A stretch of 64,000 nt of DNA from Phytophthora colocasiae (taxonomy: Eukaryota > Oomycota > Peronosporomycetes > Peronosporales > Peronosporaceae). Of the stretch, positions 42,655 to 51,214 are shown one piece after another. Location: assembly GCA_018806915.1 (NCBI GenBank), contig JAGKQI010000093.1, positions 496,001 through 560,000 of the forward strand, read 5' to 3'. The position numbers were made by a program, and so were the translations under genes. Numbering within the stretch: position 1 is the first letter of the stretch; the number at the start of each line of letters is the position of its first letter. Under the pieces are notes generated by a model. The model searched no databases and had not been told where the DNA came from. It worked only from the letters and a program-made list of their open reading frames with translations.

Positions 42655-42670
42655 GGAAATTGAGAAATGA
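42655..42670 (-). promoter_or_regulatory. Initiator-like start element (TCATTTCTCAATTTCC)
   Basis: On the minus strand this matches the oomycete 16-nt core consensus GCTCATTYYNCAWTTT in 14 positions counted from TCATT, and ends three bases before the ATG at 42651. It recurs at the same place before most copies of the ubiquitin-like module. If transcription starts here the mRNA leader is very short. Confidence 0.5.
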
Positions 42671-42708
42671 ACAAGCCATTCACGGTAACAGCGTGCATGC
42701 AGAACCAT

Positions 42709-43011
42709 GGTGTCTCTTTAGTCTCTTTCCATTCACAGATAAGTTTATAACAATCCATACTGAAAGCAATAGAAGTCGATTAATTATCAAGTCCGAATTT
42801 TGTAGGATAAGCGTACGTCTCTGCAGACTCGAGTTGATGGCATCGCTCGAGCCCACCATGATGCATCAGGAGGAAATCAACAATTTAAGTAGGTTGAAGG
42901 GCTTTGGAACAAATGCAAGTACATGGTACAAAAATGAGATTGGAGTGACCCGCGTGAGCTCCTCGTAGCGGGCTTCTCTACTTTTCGTGGTGCTACAAAC
43001 AAGTAGAAAAT
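42709..43011. repeat. Module-linked repeat, also at 45030-45690 and 57115-57360
   Basis: About 300 bases with no gene. The block (gactcgagttgatggcatcg, gaaatcaacaatttaagtag, and the word caaatgcaagta) recurs nearly unchanged beside the other ubiquitin-like modules, so it was duplicated with them. In this copy it lies between the header gene and the next pseudogene. Confidence 0.6.
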
Positions 43012-43026
43012 CAAGTAGTAGAAATG

Positions 43027-43598
43027 TCAAAACTCCTTCTTCTCTAGACCCACTTTCGATGGCAGCAGGTAGGAACTGAGCCTTTCCCACCAGCTCAACT
43101 CTTCGAGGCTCTCCAAGTCCGCATCCTCCACAGCTAATTGGCCTAGTTCTAGTAAAACAAAAACGTATCAAAATACATGGGTCAGTGCAATCAGCCAACA
43201 ACAACCTCGCTTCATACCGATGTAACTGCGCCTGGTAGCAGCCACGCTCCTTCTGTACTTCCGCCGGATACGAGGTGGGGCCTCCAGCAAAAAGAAACCC
43301 CCGGAATGAGGAACGCTTCAATTTGCGTGTCTGGGTGTATTTTGTTATCCTCGTTCATGATCTCCCTGAGGCCATCGGATAGTTTGCCTAGGTACAGGGC
43401 AAAAACTTCTGGGCCGTGATTCTCCCGTAAGAACTGACCGTTCTTCCTTGCAAAGTAGAGATTGAGTTCGTCTGTAGAGCAATCCCATTTCTTATGCTTG
43501 ATAATGTTTTCTAGGAGTTTGCGTACTGTCATTTCCCACTCACAGAATTCCACAAAATCTTCATCTGTCTCCAGAATATATCCATAGAGCACAGGCAT
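43027..43598 (-). pseudogene. Second Crinkler-like header gene, probably broken
   Basis: From ATG 43598 a frame of 128 codons starts MPVLYGYILETDEDFVEFCE and contains TDELNLYFARKNGQFLREN, which resembles the KLQLFLAKKDGxWL segment of CRN headers more closely than the other modules do. After DTQIEAFLIPG the sense switches frame at a run of five G: the next frame reads FLFAGGPTSYPAEVQKERGC. The final sense block (LGQLAVEDADLESLEELSWW to KKEF, stop at 43029-43027) is in a third phase and lacks a splice that would restore it. I therefore read it as a pseudogene, though an unusual intron could rescue it. Degraded copies of its 3' half lie at about 60075-60140 (-) and 61330-61600 (+). Confidence 0.5.
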
Positions 43599-43939
43599 CG
43601 TGTCGTATTGCTGGTAAAAGTGGTTGTGAGCAATTCCTCGTGTCTGGGAGTGTCGTCGGGATCTCTACATGTAGCATGGCGACTAACTTCATAAATTTCT
43701 TTTGAGGAAGGTAATAGTGGCGTGGACTAGGGTGTGGATTTCTTGTTCGAAGAGCTGTATGCCGAGAGAAGATTGATGTTTCCACAATGAACAAGTCCAT
43801 CAACCTGTACGGCAACATCTACAATGCACGATTTTCGCATTCTACATGTAGTATGAAAATTCGTGAACGCAAGAGAATCAGACGAATACCGACAAAGGTC
43901 CACTGATAGCGCTTTGAAGACCTTGGACAAATGGTTCGT

Positions 43940-44140
43940 TCATTTCTCAATGTCCGTGCAAATAGTGCAAGTCGCGTTCGTTTTCGGCGGTTCTAACTGC
44001 GTAGTCCGCGTAGCCTTCCTGAAGGCACAACGACTAAACTTGCTAAAGCTCTCCACCTCGTCGCTATAGTCAAAACAGATGCCTACACAAGGAAGACGCG
44101 ATCGCTGCAAGGCTGAGGAAAAAGGCACGTCGCGCACGGG
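43940..44140 (+). pseudogene. Decayed ubiquitin-like module with initiator element
   Basis: TCATTTCTCAATGTCC at 43940-43955 is followed by bases encoding VQVAFVFGGSNCVVRVAFLK, a recognisable relative of the QATFIIVGVGCMVDVDIRKG start of the intact modules. Stops follow soon after. Part of the left arm region of the large inverted repeat begins just beyond it. Confidence 0.5.
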
Positions 44141-44146
44141 ATTGAA

Positions 44147-44311
44147 ATGGAGGATATGAAGAGTTCTAATGTATTACTCTCTGAACTGGAAGAACGTCGA
44201 GAGATGTTCAAATTCGAGCTTCAAGTGAAACGAGCTAAAGCCAGGAAAGAGCTGCGTGACGCTGGAGTTCCCTTCGCTACCATCGAACGACTACTACCTT
44301 TGGAAATGTAC
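44147..44311 (+). pseudogene. PGN-family tail fragment
   Basis: The frame from ATG 44147 encodes only the terminal part of a PGN-family protein: SELEERREMFKFELQVKR, then ARKELRDAGVPFATIERLLP. Compared with the full gene at 60489 it lacks a 12-base piece (the DEALVVR stretch is shortened) and the whole domain. It marks the start of the left arm of the inverted repeat. Confidence 0.6.
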
Positions 44312-44413
44312 AGTAAATATAATGTGGCCAAACTGCACGAACCTTCCTTGCAAACTACTTCAGCATTGTTCTCCGAGCCAGCTTGAATTGGTTCGGTAAT
44401 TCCTCAATTTGCA

Positions 44414-44560
44414 ATGCAAGTCATGTTTGGTATCGTCCGTACTGAAAGCTACGCGGTCGACGTAGTCGTCAAGAAAGAAGACATGATGGCGGACACAATG
44501 TCCGAGGTCGTGAAGTCGTTCATCATGATTGAAAATGTTTTTCAAAATTGGCTTCACTAC
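44414..44560 (+). pseudogene. Decayed ubiquitin-like module
   Basis: After a weakened initiator (taattcctcaatttgc) the bases from ATG 44414 encode MQVMFGIVRTESYAVDVVVK, then MMADTMSEVVKSF, aligned with the module start MQATFIIVGVGCMVDVDIRK. The rest of the header is absent. Its mirror copy is at 57752-57876 (-). Confidence 0.5.
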
Positions 44561-44583
44561 CTCGTCTCATTACCGATATGCTG

Positions 44584-44891
44584 TAGTAGCCATAGTTGAC
44601 GAAGCTGGGCGATGACGCTTGCTGAGGCATCGACTAAAACGCCAATGTCATTCGTGTTGAGCACCACGTGGTCAAACTTTTGGTTCATTGGGATATCTGC
44701 TTTGGCGTCATTACGCGATGTGCCTTTTTCCTCAGCCTGCAGCGAACGCGTCCTTGTGTAGTAGTGGTTTGTTCTTAACTAAAGCGGCTTACGTGCGTAG
44801 TGGGGACGAGGTGGAGAGCCTTGGCAACTTTAGTCATTGTGCCTTTGGACAATGCAGTTAGAACCGACGAAAACGTACTCGACTTGCACTA
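44584..44891 (-). pseudogene. Decayed ubiquitin-like module
   Basis: Minus-strand sense blocks with intervening stops: VQVEYVFVGSNCIVQ near 44885, and DIPMNQKFDHVVLNTNDIGV near 44690, corresponding to DIPMGQKIDNVVLDTNEIGF of the intact copies, then VDASASVIAQL. An initiator-like element lies at 44898-44913. The mirror copy is at 57393-57720 (+). Confidence 0.55.
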
Positions 44892-44897
44892 TTGCAG

Positions 44898-44913
44898 GGA
44901 AATTGAGGAATGA
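44898..44913 (-). promoter_or_regulatory. Initiator-like start element (TCATTCCTCAATTTCC)
   Basis: Best match in the window to the oomycete initiator plus flanking region; it precedes a decayed module. Confidence 0.5.
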
Positions 44914-45154
44914 ACGAACCATTTGTCCAAGGTCTTCCAAGCGCTATCATTGTCGAACGAAGAGCTCACGCGGGTCGCTCCAATCTCATTTCCGTACCAT
45001 CTACTTACATTTGTTCCAAAGCGCTTCAACTTACTTAAATCGTTGATTTCCTGGTGGGCTCTATCAGCTCGAACGTACGCTTATCCTACAAAATTCGGAC
45101 TCGAGACTTTTATTTATCTGTGAATGGAAAGAGACTAAAGAGAGAGAACCTTGA

Positions 45155-45529
45155 ATGGCTTATTCATTCCTCAATCTCCGTGCAACGATACAAGCTGCGT
45201 TCATTGTCGTCGGTGTTGGCTGCGTGGTCGACGTAGTCATCCGGAAGGGAGACACGATGGCGGACGTGGTGAAAAGGCTCAAAATCTCCAATTCGCGTTC
45301 ACTGCGCGTGTATCCCGCTATTGTCAATAACAAGCGGCTACGCAAGGACGACGCACTCGCTTCAAGGCTGAAGAGAGGCGAAGTCCCTCACGATGTTTAT
45401 CACGTGATGACCTCCATGGACGATATCCCAATGGGACAGAAGATTGACAATGTCGTGCTCGACACCAATGAGATTGGTTTTTTTGTCGACGTCCCAGCAA
45501 GCACCATCGCCACGGGAATTGAGGAATGA
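45155..45529 (+). CDS. Crinkler-like ubiquitin-like header, header-only copy
   Basis: An open frame of 124 codons. The position of the start Met in the 42651 copy is ATA here (ATIQAAFIVVGVG), so translation would have to begin at the upstream ATG 45155, which lies before the initiator-like element at 45164-45179. The body is intact: VVDVVIRKGDTMADVVKRLK, LRVYPAIVNNKRLRKDDALA, SRLKRGEVPHDVYHVMTS, DNVVLDTNEIGFFVDVPAS. It then stops after a short unrelated TIATGIEE, where an inverted copy of the initiator begins. No effector-like C-terminal domain follows. The frame is conserved relative to the 42651 copy, but the lost ATG argues for a non-coding or decaying gene. Mirror copy at 56731-57114. Confidence 0.45.
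   Translation: MAYSFLNLRATIQAAFIVVGVGCVVDVVIRKGDTMADVVKRLKISNSRSLRVYPAIVNNKRLRKDDALASRLKRGEVPHDVYHVMTSMDDIPMGQKIDNVVLDTNEIGFFVDVPASTIATGIEE
45164..45179 (+). promoter_or_regulatory. Initiator-like start element (TCATTCCTCAATCTCC)
   Basis: Lies within the first codons of the 45155 frame, pointing toward the ubiquitin-like module. Confidence 0.45.
45514..45529 (-). promoter_or_regulatory. Initiator-like element pointing back into the module
   Basis: TCATTCCTCAATTCCC on the minus strand at the 3' end of the 45155 module. With 45164-45179 it makes a convergent pair about 335 bases apart. Confidence 0.45.
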
Positions 45530-45787
45530 ACAAGCCATTCAAGGTTCTCCACGGTAACAGCGCAGAACCATGGTGTCTCTTTAGTCTCTTTCCATTCACA
45601 GATAAATAAAAGTCTCGAGTCCGAATTTTGTAGAATAAGCGTACGTCTCTGCAGACTCGAGTTGATGGCATCGCTAGAGCCCAGCACGATGCATCAGGAG
45701 GAAACCATTTCCTTGGCTCTCACAACTAGCGTCTCATCTCGTTTCACTTGAAGCTCGAGTTTGAACATCTCTCAACGTTCGTCCAGT

Positions 45788-46276
45788 TTACACAGTAGAA
45801 CTCTTCGAGTCCAGTTTAATACCGTGCGAGTTTTCTTTTACCCGTGCGCGTTTAATGTCGTCGTCGAGAGAACGTTCATGTGGGCGTTGTGGGATTGAGC
45901 GAGGTGGCGGCAAAAGTAACAAAGGGCTGATCACAGGATAGTATGGACACAGTTTAAGAACTGCATCCTCCGTCTCCTTACTGTCATCGTAGTCTCGTAC
46001 CCCCTTAGCCTTGAGCCAACTCTGAGCCCTTTCCAATTCGCATTCCAGCAGATAAATGCGGCTCCAGATACTGCCAGATGTGCGATGTTTGATGCTGTAA
46101 CCCAGCAGTAAATCGTGGATCTCATCGATAAGCTCTGTTCGAGTCTCTCGCTTTCTCCCGTTCCCTGCAGCTTTCCGCCAACGTGATGCATTACCTGGCA
46201 TAGAGAGCCACCCCAGCAAGAGCTCCATAGAGGACGGTCCACCGTCGACGCCGTCTTCGTTCCAACTTCCTCTCAT
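45788..46276 (-). pseudogene. PGN-family gene truncated before its tail
   Basis: From ATG 46276 the 162-residue frame starts MRGSWNEDGVDGGPSSMELL and is nearly identical to the genes at 55875 and 60489 over the whole domain (WLSMPGNASRWRKAAGN, IKHRTSGSIWSRIYLLECEL, AVLKLCPYYPVI). Compared with those copies an in-frame block of about 105 bases (RARNNVYCND to KRTRVS) is missing. An 11-base deletion after SSTV brings a stop, so the tail SELDERREMFKLELQVKR is out of frame. The 55875 copy carries the identical 11-base deletion. The domain is intact, so a tail-less product might still be made. Confidence 0.7.
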
Positions 46277-46385
46277 CCTGCTTGAAAATGTTCTTGTAGA
46301 GAGGAAAGGTCACTTCAACTTGGGTATGCTTGTCATTGTTCTTTTATAGAGAATCGCTTCGAAATCTCTCTACAGGAGCAAAAGG

Positions 46386-49124
46386 ATGCCTCTCAAATGG
46401 GAATTAGATGGTGTGGATGGAGGTTTTTCTTCAATGGAGCTGTTGCTACAATGGCTGGCGATCCCTCGTAATATAGAGCGTTGGGTGAATTCTAAGAAGA
46501 CTATGGACGGCTCCAGGGCTGAACTGATCACTGAAATCGTAGACATTTTTAAGTCTCGAGGGATCAAACGTAGCCGCAGCGGTATCATCGGGAAGCTCTG
46601 GACTTTTGAACACCAAGTCGGAGAAGCGTATCAATGGCTGAAGCAGAGGGGGATGAATCCGTTCGATATCAGCGATGAAATCGAGCAGAAAGTGGCTACG
46701 ATATGTCCTTATTACCGTCAACTGATACCATTGTTGGGTCAAGAAACATTAATTGGTTCAGAGGATAAGGACAGAATTGAAGAAGCTGCTAGAAACCGAG
46801 AAGATAACAGTATTCAGTGCGAGCATTTGGAAGAATCGGAGACGGAGAGGCAGTTTTCACTCACAATTAACCCGAACTGGGACTCGGATGGCAAAAATGG
46901 TGGACCATCGTCCTTAGATGTGTTGGTGCAATGGTTATTGGATGACGGGAATGCTGGAAAATGGTTCGAAGCTGGATTGAAACGGAACGGGTCCCGAAAA
47001 CAGCTAAATCGTGAAATCTGCTTTTTGCTTCTAAAGTGTGGAATCACGTATCGCACGTGCGCGAGCATTGAAACCAAGATCATGAATTTGATGAAGCGGT
47101 TCAACAGTGCTAGACGGTATTTAAAGCGGGGAAACCTGAGCTTCAATAAGGCCTCAGAGCGTGTGGTGCTCCAGATTTGCCCCTGTTACCGAGCTCTTGC
47201 ACCTGCGTTCGGACCTTTAGAAGGGACACCACAGCATAAAATTTTGGAGATGCAAGAAACTTTAGAGGACTCAACAATCAACGATGACCACGAGATCAAA
47301 GTTGTTACTTCCAGTCCAGGTGTAAGATGGGATCGAGATGCTGTAGACGGAAGGGTGTCGTCCTTAGATGTGCTGCTGGAATGGCTTGCGATTCCTGGAA
47401 ATACTTGGCGCTGGTATAAAGCTACGAAGGCTCGAGATAATTCTCAACTCAAACTATGTGATGAAGTCTGCAAATTGCTCCTCAGTCGTGGCATTAATCG
47501 TACCATTCGAGGTATCAAGTCGAAACTGGGAGTTATTAATCAGAGACTCCTCCAAGCAGAGAGGTGGCTCGAAAGCAGAGAGCTATGTCGACAGTCGATC
47601 GACACAAACGCAGACGTAGAACGTGACGTACTAAGGATCTGCCCTGAATTCAGACAACTTGCACCTCTCTGTGAGCCACCGCCAGCATCAAGTATCAGAA
47701 CAATGCGGCCCACCACCTTGAAAAAGAAAACTACCGATATAATGGAAGAATCAGAAGATGAAAGCAGAGACTACGAGGCTTCTCCGATCCGAGAGAAGGA
47801 TATTCATATTCGTGCAGATGCAGGATATGCCAGCTCTGGAAATTCAGAAGATGAAAGCAGCTACGAGGATTCTGACCAAGACACTTGTACGAATGGAGGT
47901 CATGTCAGACCCATGGTGACGTCTCAAGAACAACTTGGTACGTGTAAATCTATAAGATGGGACACAGACGGCATCAATGGCAGTCCGTCTTCTCTAGATC
48001 TGATTCTACGCTGGTTAGCGGCTCCTGGAAATGCTGCACGCTGGGTCCAGTCTACACGAACTCTTGGCGAGCGGATGAGAATTTCTAAAGAGATTCACAA
48101 GCTGTTCCTCGGCCATGGTATCGAGCATCGCACCCGCAAAAGTATCTACAGTAAACTCTTCAAATTGACGGAGACTTTCGATAAAGCTGAGAATTGGCTC
48201 AAGAAGACGGGGCTTCGCTATTTCGATGTCAGCAAGGAAGCGGAACGATCCATACTCAAGATTTGTTTGGAGTATCGAGAACTTTCGCCTTTGTTCCGAC
48301 CCGTGTGGCATTTAACGGAAAAATCACCGGCATCCCACAATTCCAGTATGAATACAATAGCTACGGCTGCACGGACTGAGATTGAGTACGACGATGACTC
48401 CGATCAAGATGTGTATGAAGATTCAAACGTTGTGTTTTCGGGGTCTGGTTCTAAATGGGACTCTGACGCTGGTGATGGAAGACCCTCATCACTCAATGTA
48501 CTTCTGAAATGGGTTTTAATTCCAGGAAATGCTGGACGTTGGCATGAGGCAGTACGTAAAGCGGATGGATCGCGATGGGAGCTAGCCGTTGAGATTTACG
48601 ACTTGTTGCTGATTCATGGTATACCGTATCGATCCCGGGAGAGTGTTGAGGCGAAGCTTCGTCTTTTGGAAGAGCAATTCGATAAAGCTGAGAATTGGCT
48701 GATTAAAAAAGGATTCGACCATTATCAAGACTCTGCTGCGGTTGAGAGTCTCGTGGTGCAGTTGTGTCCTGCATACGCGACAATTGAGCCTGCTCTCCGG
48801 AATTCGCTGTTTCCCGGACACCGACCTAACGCCAACATGAAGATTGATATTCGGTTTAAACCAGCGACTCAAACTCGACCGGTGCCAAGTCTGTCCGGTT
48901 CAAAACGTGTTCGAAACGAACGTCCTCTGCAACCAGAAGTGGACGTAAGGAATTCGAAACGTGTTCTTGTATTGGAAGCGAACCGAGAGGAGCGTCAAGA
49001 ATTCTTCAAACTCGAATTACAGATAAAACGCGACGAAGCTCTTTTGGTCCGGGCAAGAGCGAGGAAAGAACTTCTTGACATGGGGCTTCCTGACAATGAA
49101 GTTGATCGTCTAATGCCATTGTAG
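46386..49124 (+). CDS. PGN-family protein with five tandem domains
   Basis: A single-exon, 912-residue protein from ATG 46386. Five divergent copies of the domain lie at about 1-118, 163-278, 313-430, 523-638 and 688-805. Each has the core W-D-x-D/V-G..SS...LL.WL..PGN..RW, a basic segment, GI..R...I..K, F..A..WL and a final CP.YR.L.P. Copy 1 has PRN and copy 2 DGN in place of PGN. Linkers are acidic and Ser-rich. The end is the family tail RQEFFKLELQIKRDEALLVR then ARKELLDMGLPDNEVDRLMP. Five similar, not identical, units suggest old internal duplication and maintained function. The helix spacing suggests Myb/SANT-like DNA binding, which would make it a multivalent binder; this is inference. 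It is the first gene inside the inverted repeat. Confidence 0.8.
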   Translation: MPLKWELDGVDGGFSSMELLLQWLAIPRNIERWVNSKKTMDGSRAELITEIVDIFKSRGIKRSRSGIIGKLWTFEHQVGEAYQWLKQRGMNPFDISDEIEQKVATICPYYRQLIPLLGQETLIGSEDKDRIEEAARNREDNSIQCEHLEESETERQFSLTINPNWDSDGKNGGPSSLDVLVQWLLDDGNAGKWFEAGLKRNGSRKQLNREICFLLLKCGITYRTCASIETKIMNLMKRFNSARRYLKRGNLSFNKASERVVLQICPCYRALAPAFGPLEGTPQHKILEMQETLEDSTINDDHEIKVVTSSPGVRWDRDAVDGRVSSLDVLLEWLAIPGNTWRWYKATKARDNSQLKLCDEVCKLLLSRGINRTIRGIKSKLGVINQRLLQAERWLESRELCRQSIDTNADVERDVLRICPEFRQLAPLCEPPPASSIRTMRPTTLKKKTTDIMEESEDESRDYEASPIREKDIHIRADAGYASSGNSEDESSYEDSDQDTCTNGGHVRPMVTSQEQLGTCKSIRWDTDGINGSPSSLDLILRWLAAPGNAARWVQSTRTLGERMRISKEIHKLFLGHGIEHRTRKSIYSKLFKLTETFDKAENWLKKTGLRYFDVSKEAERSILKICLEYRELSPLFRPVWHLTEKSPASHNSSMNTIATAARTEIEYDDDSDQDVYEDSNVVFSGSGSKWDSDAGDGRPSSLNVLLKWVLIPGNAGRWHEAVRKADGSRWELAVEIYDLLLIHGIPYRSRESVEAKLRLLEEQFDKAENWLIKKGFDHYQDSAAVESLVVQLCPAYATIEPALRNSLFPGHRPNANMKIDIRFKPATQTRPVPSLSGSKRVRNERPLQPEVDVRNSKRVLVLEANREERQEFFKLELQIKRDEALLVRARARKELLDMGLPDNEVDRLMPL

Positions 49125-49224
49125 TTAGGTCTGGAAATAATTAGGTATTCATCCTCAATTGATTTCATCCTTTGAAAACCGATTATAAATTACAATCAGT
49201 TTTAGAACGAGGAAGCTCACAATA

Positions 49225-51081
49225 ATGGCGAGGAACAACAAGGCTGCTAACAAGCGCCGCGCGACCCAGACGTGGGACAGGGACCCTGTACGGCCTGGAG
49301 CTATCTCGCCTCTCGAAGTTCTTATGATGTGGCTCACTGCACCTGGAAACGCTGAGCGCTGGCGTCGACAGAACCGCAAAGAGCTTTTAAACGAAATTGT
49401 CCAGAACCTGCACACGCAGGGCATCCACGACCGCGAGCCGAGCGACGTGCAGTACAAGATCCGGATCATGGAGCACAGTTTCGGCAGTGCAACTGCGTAT
49501 CTGAGTCAGAATAAGCTGGTGGATGCGTTTCAACGGGGGGAAACGGACCACAAGACAAATGTGCAAGTGGCTAAGCTCTGTCCGCAGTACCGCCAGCTAC
49601 TGCAAGTCTTTGGGAAGCCCCCAAAGAACTCGCAAGTGGATACCAATGGTGCTGCTAATGGAGCGACTGGTAGTGACAAGAACAACGAGACAGGTTCAGC
49701 TGCTGGTAGCAAAAATGCTGCCGGAGAATGGAAAAAAGGTCTGGAGAAGAATGGACGAGCAACTGCGGAGACGAAGCAGACGAATGGTGGTGAAAAGAAG
49801 GAGATTGTTGCTGGTAAAGCCAATGCGAAACAACCAAATGGTGCTAAAGCTGATGAAAAGGGAGCAACAGGAATCGCCGGTGCTGTTACGAATCTTCCAG
49901 AGCAGAGTGTCGTTGACGCTGCAGCAAACGTAATCGTAGATGTGGCAATTGGTGCGGCTCCAGCTAATGTCAAGGATGAGGAAACTGGAAAGGATCAAGC
50001 TGTTTCGGAAGATGTCGCCGATAAAGACCACAGCGATGATAAACAGAGCGGAGCTGTCATACAAGAAGAGAAGGAGGCAGAGACAGCTCAAGCTTCATCC
50101 AGTTCTGAGAGTGAAGATGAAAATTCTGAGGAGGAAGAGAAACCACGAACACGAGTTGCTGTGAAGACTGGAGTGAGGAGTCCTTTTAAGACGAAGCCTA
50201 AGGAAAGTGAATCTGAAGACAGCAGCTCCAGTGAAGAAGATAAAAACGAAGACAAAGACGAAAGTGACAGCGAAAGTGAACAAGAGGAGACTGATGAAGA
50301 GGATCGAATCCCTTTAGCCCAGGCTGACGAAGTTGAACCAACACCTACTGGTGGCGAAGAGGAGCAAAGCGTCGACGATGCAGAGACAGCCAAAGCAGAG
50401 GAACCCAGCAGTTCGGAGGAAGAAGCGGAACTGGAAGAAGAACCAGTTCAGGGCGATTCAAAGAAAGCAAGCTCAAGTGACAGCAGCTCTAATGAAAGCT
50501 CTAACGAAAGTTCTGATACCGAGGAAGAAGTCCCTCCGACACAGGTGAAGGCCCCATCACAGGAGGAAGAGGAATCCGAGTCTGATGAGCCAAAGGATGA
50601 CGACGATGATAACGATGTTGATATGGAGGAGGAGGGCACGGAGAATACGATCGAGCATACCGACTCTGACGCTCAGAAACCTACCGAGCAAAGTGATACC
50701 AAAGTCCAGAAGCTTGCTGAACAAAATCACGCAGATGATGAAAAGCCCACCGAGCAAAGTGACGCTGAGGTTGAGACTGAGCCTCATCTTTCTACTCGAA
50801 AGCGTAGCAACTCAACTGAGCCGTCACAAGTTACCAAGCATGCTCGACGAGAAGAAGAGATCAAGGAGGCTACGAGAGAACTCGAACGGGAGGCGTTTAT
50901 CGAACGAGCGAAGCAAGAACGAGACCAACGCGAGACGCTTTTCAATCTCGAGCGAGCCAAACTCGAGTGCGAACTACAGGCAAAACAAGTTCAACTCGCT
51001 ATGGAACGTTCTCTCGCTCGTAAGAAACTATTAGGTGCTGGTATTGATCCTGCTGAGGTCGACCGCGTTTTGCCGCTATAA
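49225..51081 (+). CDS. PGN-family protein with long acidic linker
   Basis: A 618-residue intronless protein starting at ATG 49225 (ataATGg). One domain at about 16-130: TWDRDPVRPGAISPLEVLMM, WLTAPGNAERWRRQNRKELL, IRIMEHSFGSATAYLSQNKL, VAKLCPQYRQLLQVFG. From about 280 to 500 the chain is extremely rich in Glu, Asp and Ser (EEDKNEDKDESDSESEQEE), followed by a repeated PTEQSD unit. The last 65 residues form a charged helix and the family tail ALARKKLLGAGIDPAEVDRV, written here as LARKKLLGAGIDPAEVDRVL. A basic KRSN...KHARREEE region precedes the helix and could be a nuclear signal. Same order (domain, acidic linker, tail) as the next gene, 133 bases downstream, which points to tandem duplication. 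Confidence 0.8.
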   Translation: MARNNKAANKRRATQTWDRDPVRPGAISPLEVLMMWLTAPGNAERWRRQNRKELLNEIVQNLHTQGIHDREPSDVQYKIRIMEHSFGSATAYLSQNKLVDAFQRGETDHKTNVQVAKLCPQYRQLLQVFGKPPKNSQVDTNGAANGATGSDKNNETGSAAGSKNAAGEWKKGLEKNGRATAETKQTNGGEKKEIVAGKANAKQPNGAKADEKGATGIAGAVTNLPEQSVVDAAANVIVDVAIGAAPANVKDEETGKDQAVSEDVADKDHSDDKQSGAVIQEEKEAETAQASSSSESEDENSEEEEKPRTRVAVKTGVRSPFKTKPKESESEDSSSSEEDKNEDKDESDSESEQEETDEEDRIPLAQADEVEPTPTGGEEEQSVDDAETAKAEEPSSSEEEAELEEEPVQGDSKKASSSDSSSNESSNESSDTEEEVPPTQVKAPSQEEEESESDEPKDDDDDNDVDMEEEGTENTIEHTDSDAQKPTEQSDTKVQKLAEQNHADDEKPTEQSDAEVETEPHLSTRKRSNSTEPSQVTKHARREEEIKEATRELEREAFIERAKQERDQRETLFNLERAKLECELQAKQVQLAMERSLARKKLLGAGIDPAEVDRVLPL

Positions 51082-51214
51082 CTTTTTTCAGCAATGGTCA
51101 AGTTGAACCTATCCTTACGTTGCGTTTCAATGTCTTAAGTTGCGTTAATAAAAAGGAATAAGAGCAACATAAACATAAGTCACTATCCAAATCCCCCTAA
51201 AGAGCTCAATTAGA

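Larger units (their letters stand above)
44200..46345 (+). repeat. Left arm of a large inverted repeat
   Basis: This stretch matches the reverse complement of 55795-58104 throughout in the parts I compared: PGN tail relic, two decayed modules, the module-linked block, an intact module, the antisense initiator, and the truncated PGN gene, in mirrored order. Differences are scattered substitutions and small indels (for example 12 and about 105 bases). No target duplication or transposon ends are seen. Confidence 0.85.

Noticed and set aside
50090..50660. Repeated GAA/GAG/AGC triplets as a functional DNA repeat or CRISPR-like array
   Set aside because: They encode the acidic Glu/Asp/Ser linker of a PGN-family protein in frame; no constant repeat-spacer structure exists.
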